In this document: positions 9,201 to 17,200 of the stretch, piece by piece | Position numbering within the stretch: position 1 is the stretch's first letter | Layout: each line of letters starts with the position of its first letter | NCBI GenBank assembly: GCA_041666525.1 | Contig: JBAYGT010000020.1 | Coordinates: 1-27,568 of the forward strand | DNA from: JBAXTZ01 sp041666525 | GTDB lineage: Bacteria; Bacillota; Negativicutes; JBAXTZ01 | Direction of reading: 5' to 3' | Length of the DNA: 27,568 bases | Notes under the pieces: model-generated | What the model was told of the DNA's origin: nothing | Databases searched by the model: none | Seen by the model: the letters and a program-made list of their open reading frames with translations, nothing else | Translations under genes and position numbers: made by a program

Positions 9201-12200
9201 TTTGGGTAACCCGGTCGAACCGGAAGTGTAGATGATCGCCGCCAGGTCACTACCCTGGTTAACATCGGTAACATTTGTGTTCTCCGCCCCAGCGCAGTCA
9301 TAGAGCGCCGCAGCGGTCACATCAATGTACTCGCCATTGAATTCAGCAAATTTTTCCTTTAATGACGGCTGGCTCAAAATCAGCGCGGACGCGCTGTCTT
9401 CCAGCATGTAATCCAATCGCGCCTGCGGATATTTAATATCCAGCGGTAAATAAGCGCCGCCGGCTTTCATGACCGCAATTGCCGCGATAATCATTTCTGC
9501 CGACCGTTCGAGCATGATCGGCACAATCGCTTCGCGCACAACTCCGCGTTGCCGCAGACAGCCGGCAAGAATATCGGTTTTATGGTCAAGCTGGCGATAG
9601 GTCAGGACCGTATCCTTAAATACCAATGCTGCTTTGTCCGGCGTTCGCGCTACCTGCTCGCGGAACAGCCGTTGATAAGAACTGTCCAGCGGCACCGGTA
9701 GAACATTGGCATTAAAGCCCTGCAACAACAGCTCCCGCTCGGTCTCCGAAATAAAATCGATGCTCCCCAACCGGCATTCCATATTGTCTGAGAGCACTTG
9801 CAGCAAATTCAGATAGTGTCCGATAAGCCGGTCGGCGGTCTCCGCTTTGAACAGATTGCGGTCGTACTCCAGAAACAGTGACAGCCCCTGCTTGTTTTCC
9901 ATCACGTACAGCAATACGTCGAAATGCGCCACACCGGCATCATAATTGTAACGCTGCAGTGATAAATCCTCGGATTCAAATAAAAACTCTTCGACAAAGT
10001 ACGCAAATACCACATCAAAAACTGGATTGCGGCTGGCATCGCGAGTAATCCCCAAGTCGTTAACAATATTCTCGAACGGATAAGCCTGGTTTTCACCGGC
10101 AGCGAGCAGAATTCCATTAACTTCCTGAAGATAATCGCCAAACAGCTTATCGCGCTGCGGATAAGTCCGGAGTGGCAGCGTGTTAACAAACATGCCGATT
10201 ATGCTGTCAATATCCGGATGGGTACGATTGGCAAACGGCGAACCGACAACAATATCGTCTTGGCCGCTGTAGCGTGCCAGCATGATATTAAATGCCGCCA
10301 GCAACAACGCGAAGAAGGATACACCGCGCGCCTCGGCCAGAGCTTTCAACTTATCTGCCACCGATTTATCAAGATCGGCGAAAACATTTCCGCCCTGGTA
10401 TTTTTTGTTTGCCGCCCGCGGAAAATCGGTCGCCAGATTTAACACCGGCAATTCGCCGGCTAACTGCTCTTGCCAAAACGCAGCATTGGCGGCGAACGCT
10501 CCCTGCGCCAGTTTTTTATTATACCAGTCGGCGTAGTCGTAATAATTCACGGTCAGCGGTGGCAACTGCTGATTTTGGTATAGCGCCATCAATTCTTTGA
10601 CAAACACCACTACCGAGATGCCGTCCATAACGATGTGATGCGCATCCAGCACCAGCAAATGCTTGTTAGCCGATAGTTCAAACAGCGCTACCCGCAGCAG
10701 CGGTGCGGACTGCAAATCGAACTGCTGGATAAAATCGGCAATCGCTTTGTCAACTGTCTGTTCGTCCACCGCCTTAATGGTCTTCTTCAATCGCACACCG
10801 GTATGTATTGTCTGCCGGACTTCGCCGTCAATTACGGAAAACGTCGTGCGCAGCCCGGGATGCCGTTCGACCATTTTGTCCAGCGCCACGCCCAACCGCT
10901 CTTTGTTCAACCGGCCCTGGAGCACAATCGGCTGCACCACGTGATAGGTGTTGCCGATATCCGCCATCTGGTCAATAATGAACATTCCCTTCTGGGCTGA
11001 TGCCGCCGGATAACTAGCCGCCTCCGGCAGCTCAGGAATGACTTCATAACTGCCAACTTCGCTGCGGCTGTTCGCCAGCCGTTCGGCCAATAGTTTCACC
11101 GTGGGAATTTTCGCCAGTTCGGCAACCGGCACTGTTTTGGAAAACATTTTTTGCAATTTAGCGCCCAGCACAACCAGTTTCAACGACGTGCCGCCAAGAC
11201 TATTAAAGCGGTCATTGATTCCTACTTGCTTCACGCCGAGAATATCCTGCCACAAGTCACATAATGCTTTTTCAACATCACTACGCGGCGCGGCATACTC
11301 GACATTTGTGACAGTTGACGACGGTTCCGGCAGCGCGCGCTTGTCAACTTTACCATTGGCGTTTAGCGGTAAGTCCTTAAGCTGCATTATGGTCTGGGGA
11401 ATCATAAAATCCGGCAGACCTTCCAGCATGAAGGCTTGCAATTCGCCTATGTCAATTGCCCGATCGGCAGCAAAATAGCCGCACAAATAAGTGTTGCCGC
11501 CGCTGTCACTACGGGCAATTACTACTGCCTGCTTTACACCGTCGTACTGCATAATTTTCTGTTCGATTTCGCCGATTTCGATTCTGAAGCCGCGAATTTT
11601 GACCTGCTGATCAATCCGCGCCAAATACTCGAGATTGCCGTCCGCGGTCCAACGCACCAAATCACCGGTGCGGTACAACTTGTCGTATCGACAATTATCA
11701 GTTGCCCACTCGCAGTGGAACGGATTATCGATAAATTTTTCCGCAGTAAGCTCCGGCCGGTTACGATAGCCGCGTGCCATCTGCGCGCCGGCAATACACA
11801 GTTCACCCGGCACTCCCGGCGGTTGCAACTGCAAATTGGCATCCAGCACATAGACACAGGTATTCGCCAGCGGTTTGCCGATTGGCATATTCTCGTAATT
11901 TTTGTCAATCACAAACCGGGTAGTGTAGATGGTATATTCGGTTGGGCCGTAAGCGTTGACAATCTGATATGGCGTCTGGCGGTAGGTCTTGTATTTCTCG
12001 CCGCCGGTAGTCAGCAGCCGCAAACTGTGGTTTTCCACCAGTTCGGCGAATTGTTCCGCCAATTGCGTAGTCATGAAAGTCAGACTAATCTTGTTGTCTT
12101 CATAAAACTGGTTGAGTTCCGGCAACGACAGCATTATTTCTGCCGGCACAATATATACCGCAGCACCGGCGAGCAACGGCGCAAAGTTCGACCACATCGA

Positions 12201-14147
12201 CGCATCAAAACTGAAACTCGCGTACGAACCCAGCCGGTCAGTCGCGCTCAGCCCTGTAGCCTGGTTTTCGCTATAGAACATGTTAACCATGCCGCCGTGC
12301 GTGATCATCGTCCCCTTCGGCAGTCCGGTTGTGCCTGATGTATAGATTATCGCCGACAAATTGCTGCCATTGCTGATATCTGCCGGCGCACACTGTACCG
12401 CCGGATAATTCGCAGCATCTTGCAAATCGAAAACTTTCCCCTTGAAGTTACTGAACTTGTCGCGGAGGGATAACTGGCTAAGGATTATCGTCGCGTTACT
12501 GTCTTCCAGCATATAGTCCAGTCGCGCCTGCGGATACTTAATATCCAGCGGCAGATAGGCGCCGCCGGCCTTCATGACGGCGATAGCGGCAATCACCATT
12601 TCCGCCGACCGCTCGAGCATAATCGGCACGATGGTTTCTATACCCACACCATTGGCACGCAACACCGTTGCAAGACTGTCGGTTTTCTCGTCCAGCTGGC
12701 GGTATGTATAGCTTTCATTCTTGAACTGCAACGCCAAATTGTCCGGTGTCCGGGCAACTTGTTCCCTGAACAGTCCGTGATATGACCGACTAAAAGGGAT
12801 ATCCATTTTGTTGTCGTTGAAATCGACCAGCAGCTGTTCGCGTTCACTCGCTGTAACCATCGGCAACAGACAAATTTCGCCGTCCGGATTCGCCAGTGCT
12901 GCAGCCAGGACCGTCAGCAAGCGACTGTAGATCGCGTCAACTTCGGCGGCGCTATATTTCGCCGTCTGATATTCAATAGCGATTGTCCGCAGCCCGTTTT
13001 CATCAGTAATCCCCTGATTAAGAAATACTGCCATCGGTTCAGGCGCTGCCGGGCGCGGCACCACTGTTGCTGGAAAACTGCCGGTTGCACATTTTCCGAA
13101 ACTGCTCTGCACCAGATAATATTCTATCATTTGGTCCGTGCCGCTGTGACCGGTTTTCAGCTCTTGCAGCAACAAATCAAACGGATAGCGCTGGTGAACA
13201 ATTGCCTCTTTGATTGCATTTCGAACGTAAGCTAATGATTCCCTGACCGTTGACTGCCCGGTCAGCGTTAACCGCACCGGCATGGTGCTGACAAAATGAC
13301 CGAAACTGTCGCCGCTGCCTTCGGCCTGCCGGTTGTGATAAGGCACTCCGAGTACCATGTCGTAACGCCCGGTACAGCGTGCCAGCCAAATAGCAAACAC
13401 CACCGTAAACACACTGAAATAACTTGCCTTGTTGGCACTGCAGAACTCTTGCAGCTGGCGGGCTGTTTCAACCGGCAGGGAATAGTCAATCCGTTCGGTG
13501 GAGATATCAGCAACAGTCTTTTCTTTGCCAAACAGACAACTGTATTCCGGCAACTCGGCGTACTTTGCCAGCCAGAATTCCCTGTCCGCCTGATATTCAA
13601 CCGACTGCAGATATATAGTTTCGCTGTCTAAAAATTCTCTATAGGATTGACCGGCAATAGTCGGACTGCCAACTTTGATGCTGGCATAATTTTCAGCTAC
13701 CTGCCGGACAAAATTCGCCAGTGTCCGGTTGTCACAAATTGCGTGATGAATTACCACCAACATCGTTATCTGGCTCTGACAGCGCGCCAGGAGAATCCGA
13801 TACAACGGCTGATTGTATAATACAAAACCGGTAGCGTTATTAAGCTTGATCCATTCCTGCAGTTTCGCCTGTTCGTCGCCAAAATCTTCAACGGTGAAAC
13901 TCTGCGGTGAATAGTCTGCGATGTACTGGCGGTCGACACCGTCCGCGGTCTGCTCAAGCTGCAACCGCAACGCATCGTTGCCGGAAATAACCGCATTAAT
14001 ACTGCGGGCCAATGTATCCGAATCCAAATCTGCGGGTATGCGAACTGCCACAGCACAATTGGCAAAACCGGTTCCCGGGTAAAATTTTTCACCATACATT
14101 ATCCGTTGCTGGGCATGCGTCAAGCGATATGTTTTCCGGTCTTCCAT
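6270..14147 (-). CDS. NRPS-2: C-A-T-C-A-T-reductase-cNMP-like domain
   Basis: A 2625-aa two-module nonribosomal peptide synthetase. C1 (about 5-430) has HHAICDN at 134-140, keeping the catalytic second His but with N for the usual G. A1 (about 447-930) has YTSGTTGLPKG and Asp648; T1 carries Ser988. C2 (about 1035-1465) has canonical HHIVMDG (1170-1176). A2 (about 1480-1965) has Asp1686; T2 carries Ser2021. The reductase domain has TGATGYLG (2121-2128), Thr2254 and Tyr2285/Lys2289, so the product should leave as an aldehyde or alcohol. Binding-pocket residues, aligned by eye to PheA, read DAWFTGAIY-K and DAWFAGGVY-K, suggesting hydrophobic or aromatic amino acids. Residues about 2488-2618 form a CRP-type cNMP-binding-like domain. 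The start is ATG at 14147 with GAGGTG 6 nt upstream, rather than GTG at 14156. C1 has no upstream T partner on this protein, so it may accept a fatty acyl group or another carrier. Confidence 0.93.
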   Translation of the reverse strand: MEDRKTYRLTHAQQRIMYGEKFYPGTGFANCAVAVRIPADLDSDTLARSINAVISGNDALRLQLEQTADGVDRQYIADYSPQSFTVEDFGDEQAKLQEWIKLNNATGFVLYNQPLYRILLARCQSQITMLVVIHHAICDNRTLANFVRQVAENYASIKVGSPTIAGQSYREFLDSETIYLQSVEYQADREFWLAKYAELPEYSCLFGKEKTVADISTERIDYSLPVETARQLQEFCSANKASYFSVFTVVFAIWLARCTGRYDMVLGVPYHNRQAEGSGDSFGHFVSTMPVRLTLTGQSTVRESLAYVRNAIKEAIVHQRYPFDLLLQELKTGHSGTDQMIEYYLVQSSFGKCATGSFPATVVPRPAAPEPMAVFLNQGITDENGLRTIAIEYQTAKYSAAEVDAIYSRLLTVLAAALANPDGEICLLPMVTASEREQLLVDFNDNKMDIPFSRSYHGLFREQVARTPDNLALQFKNESYTYRQLDEKTDSLATVLRANGVGIETIVPIMLERSAEMVIAAIAVMKAGGAYLPLDIKYPQARLDYMLEDSNATIILSQLSLRDKFSNFKGKVFDLQDAANYPAVQCAPADISNGSNLSAIIYTSGTTGLPKGTMITHGGMVNMFYSENQATGLSATDRLGSYASFSFDASMWSNFAPLLAGAAVYIVPAEIMLSLPELNQFYEDNKISLTFMTTQLAEQFAELVENHSLRLLTTGGEKYKTYRQTPYQIVNAYGPTEYTIYTTRFVIDKNYENMPIGKPLANTCVYVLDANLQLQPPGVPGELCIAGAQMARGYRNRPELTAEKFIDNPFHCEWATDNCRYDKLYRTGDLVRWTADGNLEYLARIDQQVKIRGFRIEIGEIEQKIMQYDGVKQAVVIARSDSGGNTYLCGYFAADRAIDIGELQAFMLEGLPDFMIPQTIMQLKDLPLNANGKVDKRALPEPSSTVTNVEYAAPRSDVEKALCDLWQDILGVKQVGINDRFNSLGGTSLKLVVLGAKLQKMFSKTVPVAELAKIPTVKLLAERLANSRSEVGSYEVIPELPEAASYPAASAQKGMFIIDQMADIGNTYHVVQPIVLQGRLNKERLGVALDKMVERHPGLRTTFSVIDGEVRQTIHTGVRLKKTIKAVDEQTVDKAIADFIQQFDLQSAPLLRVALFELSANKHLLVLDAHHIVMDGISVVVFVKELMALYQNQQLPPLTVNYYDYADWYNKKLAQGAFAANAAFWQEQLAGELPVLNLATDFPRAANKKYQGGNVFADLDKSVADKLKALAEARGVSFFALLLAAFNIMLARYSGQDDIVVGSPFANRTHPDIDSIIGMFVNTLPLRTYPQRDKLFGDYLQEVNGILLAAGENQAYPFENIVNDLGITRDASRNPVFDVVFAYFVEEFLFESEDLSLQRYNYDAGVAHFDVLLYVMENKQGLSLFLEYDRNLFKAETADRLIGHYLNLLQVLSDNMECRLGSIDFISETERELLLQGFNANVLPVPLDSSYQRLFREQVARTPDKAALVFKDTVLTYRQLDHKTDILAGCLRQRGVVREAIVPIMLERSAEMIIAAIAVMKAGGAYLPLDIKYPQARLDYMLEDSASALILSQPSLKEKFAEFNGEYIDVTAAALYDCAGAENTNVTDVNQGSDLAAIIYTSGSTGLPKGTMIMHRNIVNMCFSENRDNAVTADDIMASYASFSFDAAMWSNFAPLLAGATVHIVPEEIMLSLVDLNKFIEERRATITFMTTQLCEQFTDLVDNKTLRILATGGEKYKTYRQTNYKVVNGYGPTEYTVYTTRFVIDKNYDNIPIGKPLANARVYVVDKDFQLQPLGAPGELCIAGPQLARGYRNREDLTAEKFIDNPFANDEIYSRMYRTGDLVRWLPDGNLEFLSRIDQQVKIRGFRIEIGEIEQEIMSYQSVNEAVVVARDDAGGNKFLCGYFTADTAIEMEQLQEFMAKDLPGYMIPAFMMQIDVMPLNANGKIDKKALPEAGSTTTAGEFIEPTGEIERKLACVWQEVLGVNAVSATDSFFCIGGNSIKAISAVAKLQKLFTISINDLFNYPVLRTLAENIKPAEDTLKLRLAELSQQEATLDTPLTDNPRFKAVHDASMIEYQRSIEELRGLELGEALDYRNILVTGATGYLGVHIVQYLVANRSGTVYAIVRGRDADDATSRVRAKFDYYFGKEFWNNAHLDERLVVLCGELHQPRLGLSDDLYNRLCTELDAIIHSAANVRHYGHYSEFFEANVQATSELLALAKTGRKKDFHHISTMSVAVGEINGCEYHVFTENQTDIGQKSGNYYVETKLAAEELVVAARQDGLNTNIYRAGNIAFQESTGLYQENIDSNAFYRYMQGFINVGMVPNKLDSEEFSYVDRLAEAIVRLSERPGAHNQIYHMQNPQLMKLSQALTAPCLGLNVRAVSVTEFFDYLYENSERPGFREHVENILTRMGLMGEESTITTATTIKMDKTLMMLEKVGFSWPTFAAGKLQPMVEHALAERVQLLAGNTIFATLERQLLLELAGSSRMLLWKRRSEILWEGQASPVVYLIIHGFAQLLRSSVGGWQGMVGMAKKNEIVGLELASVSDRAILSAEATMGDTLVLALPRDLLREYGETNPQLLLGMLKVMNDRVDKLSRLVVSLG

Positions 14148-14195
14148 TATTCGCACCTCAACTAATTAAAATCAGGCAATATCTCATATTTGGTA

Positions 14196-14220
14196 GTTCT
14201 CTAAAAACAGCAAAACTCCT
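14196..14220 (-). promoter_or_regulatory. weak sigma-H-like site between the NRPS genes
   Basis: On the minus strand AGGA (14220-14217) is followed after 17 nt by GAAC (14199-14196). This is one base from the AGGA-N17-GAAT arrangement before NRPS-1. It lies in the 103-nt gap before NRPS-2 and could give extra expression. No terminator is seen in the gap, so read-through from NRPS-1 is expected. Confidence 0.3.
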
Positions 14221-14250
14221 GTTTCAAAATAAACCTGCTATATATTCTAC

Positions 14251-17200
14251 TCATCCCAAACTTACTACCAGCCGCGCCAGCTTGTCGACACGGTCGTTCA
14301 TTACCTTGAGCATTCCCAGCAACAACTGTGGATTGCTTCTGCCATATTCCCGCAACAAGTCCTGCGGTAACGCCAGCACCAGCGTATCACCCATTGTCGC
14401 ATCAACAGTAAAACTCGATTTGTCAACAGCGCCGGCAAGTTCCATGCCGATCATTTCGTTTTTCTTCACCAAACCGACCATGCCTTGCCAGCCGCCGACT
14501 GACGAACGTAGTAACTGGGCATAACCGTTAAGTATTAAATATACGTCCGCACACGACTCCCCTTCGCGGATGATTTCCGAACGCCGTTTCCAAAGTTTCA
14601 TCTGTGCCTTGCCTGCCAACGCCGACAACGACTGCTGCTCAAGTGTGCCTAACACGGCATTATCACGCATGATTTGTACCCGCTCTGACAGCGCCCGTTC
14701 AACCAACGGCCGCATCATCCGAACATCAAATACCGGCCAACTGAAACCGATTTTTGCAAGTACTGCCAACGTCATATCCATTACGACCGTGACTACGGTA
14801 CTATCTTTTGCTTTTTCATCCATCAATTCCATGTGCGTAAGAACATTTTCAACATGCGGTTTAAATCCCGGCTGATCAAGGTTTTCGTACAAATAGTCGA
14901 AAAATTCACCCAATCCTGCCGCCCGAACACTCAGGCCAAGTTCCGGAGCAGTTAATATCTTTGATAGTTTGACCAGCTGGGGATTCTGCATATGATAAGT
15001 ACGATTAAGCGCCGCCGGACGTTCAGCAAGCCTAACTATTGCTTCGGCTAACCGGTCGACGTAAGCATACTCGTCGGCATCCAGTTTGTCAGGTACCATA
15101 CCGATATTGATGAAGCCTTGCACCTTCTGATAATAGGCATTGGTTTCAATATTCTCCTGATACAATCCGGTTCGTTCCTGGAACGCGATATTTCCGGCAC
15201 GGTAAATATTGGTGTTCAAGCCTTCAGCGCGCGCCGCTTCAACTGCCGTTTCCGCAATAAGTTTTGTTTCGGCATAATAACTGCCGAATTTTTGGCCGAT
15301 ATCAGTTTGATATTCAGTGAACACTTGATAATCGCAACCGGCAATATCGCCATAGACCACCGACATCGTTGAAATATGATGAAAATCCTTTTTGATTCCG
15401 GTTTTCGCAAAAGTCAGTAATTCCAGCGTTGCCTGTACGTTTCCTTCGTAGAGTTCGCTATAGCGGCCATAGTGACTGACATTAGCCGCGCTGTGAAACA
15501 CCGCTTCCACATCCGCACACAACCTGCCATAAACAACTTCATCCAGACCAAACTGCGGCTGATGCAATTCACCGCAGATTACAACCAACCGCTCGTCAAG
15601 ATTGTTAGCTTGCCAAAATTCTTCTCCGAAATAATATGCAAATTTGGCGCGCAATCTTGTCTTTGCAATACTAGCATCCGCTCCGCGCACTATAACATAG
15701 ACCTGACAATTACGTTCGACAAGCAAATATTGCGTGATATGCACACCGAGAAAACCGGTAGCACCAGTAACTAACACGCAGCGATACTGCCTAATCACAC
15801 TAAAGTCAGCGGCCTCAAACCACGTGTTTTTTCGTTCATACTCGGCCATGCTGCTAATGTAGCGTTCCAGATAACGCGGATCGGCAGCTGGCGGCTTGTC
15901 AAATTCCGCCACTTGCAGCGCAATCTCTGCCAACCGGACTTTTAGCGTGTCCGCCGCCGGTTTGATGTTTGCGGCCAGCGTTCGCAGACAAGGATAATTG
16001 AAGAAGTCATTAATACTAATTACAAAAAACTTCTGTAACCGGGCGACTGCCGAAATTGCTTTAATTGAGTTACCACCGATTGCAAAAAAATCATCCGTAG
16101 CGCTAATTCTTGCCACACCCAGTACTTCCTGCCAGACCTGGGCAATTTTTTTCTCAATATCAGTAGCCGGTTCCACGCCTGCGCCGGCATCCGGATTGCT
16201 GCCGATATCAGGTAACGCTTTTTTGTCGATTTTGCCATTCGCATTGATCGGCATGGCATCAATCTGTGTGATAAACGCCGGTATCATGTACCCGGGTAAA
16301 TCATTGGCCATGAATTCCTTGAGCTGTTCCAGCTCCACCATAGTTTCGGCGGTAAAATAGCCGCACAAATATTTATTACCGGCAGAGTCTTCCCTGGCAA
16401 CCACCACTGCTTCTTTCACCGCCGGGTACTCCATGATTTTCTGTTCGATTTCACCGATCTCAATTCGAAAACCGCGAATTTTCACTTGCTGGTCGATGCG
16501 GCCAAGATATTCCAGATTTCCATCCGGCAACCAGCGCGCCAAATCACCAGTGCGGTACATCTTGCTGAAATTTGAATTATCCTGTGATAACTCGACAACT
16601 TGACAAACCTCTACGAACGGGTTATTGATAAACTTCTCTGCGGTCAATTCCGGGCGATTGCGATAACCGCGTGCCAGCTGTGCCCCGGAAACACACAACT
16701 CGCCCGGCACACCTAATGGCTGCAGCTGAAAATCCTGATCGACAATGTATACTTTAGTGTTTGCCAACGGCTTACCAATAGGTATATTGTCATAATTTTT
16801 ATCGATGGTGAACCGGGTTACTAGTACCGTCGCTTCGGTCGGGCCATAGGAATTGACAATCCGGTAATGCGCCGGACGAAAAGTTTTGTATTTTTCGCCG
16901 CCGGTACTCATTTGCCGTAACGAATTGTTGGTCACCAGTTCGGCAAATTGTTCACACAGCTGAGTTGTCATCAACGTCAGGGTGACTTTGTGTTTTTCAA
17001 AATAACCATTCAAGTCAACAAATGACATCATGATTTCATCAGGCACAATATCAACTGCCGCGCCTGCCAACAATGGCGGAAAATTGGACCAGATCGACCC
17101 GTCAAAGCTAAAGCTGGCGTACGACGCCACAACGTCCGTATCACACATGGCATTGTCACGGTTTTCGCTATAGCACATATTTATCAGGCCGCGATGCGTT

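Noticed and set aside
11436..12338. 300-aa plus-strand open frame
   Set aside because: It is antisense to the highly conserved A1 domain of NRPS-2 and results from its codon use; no ribosome site or protein-like pattern.
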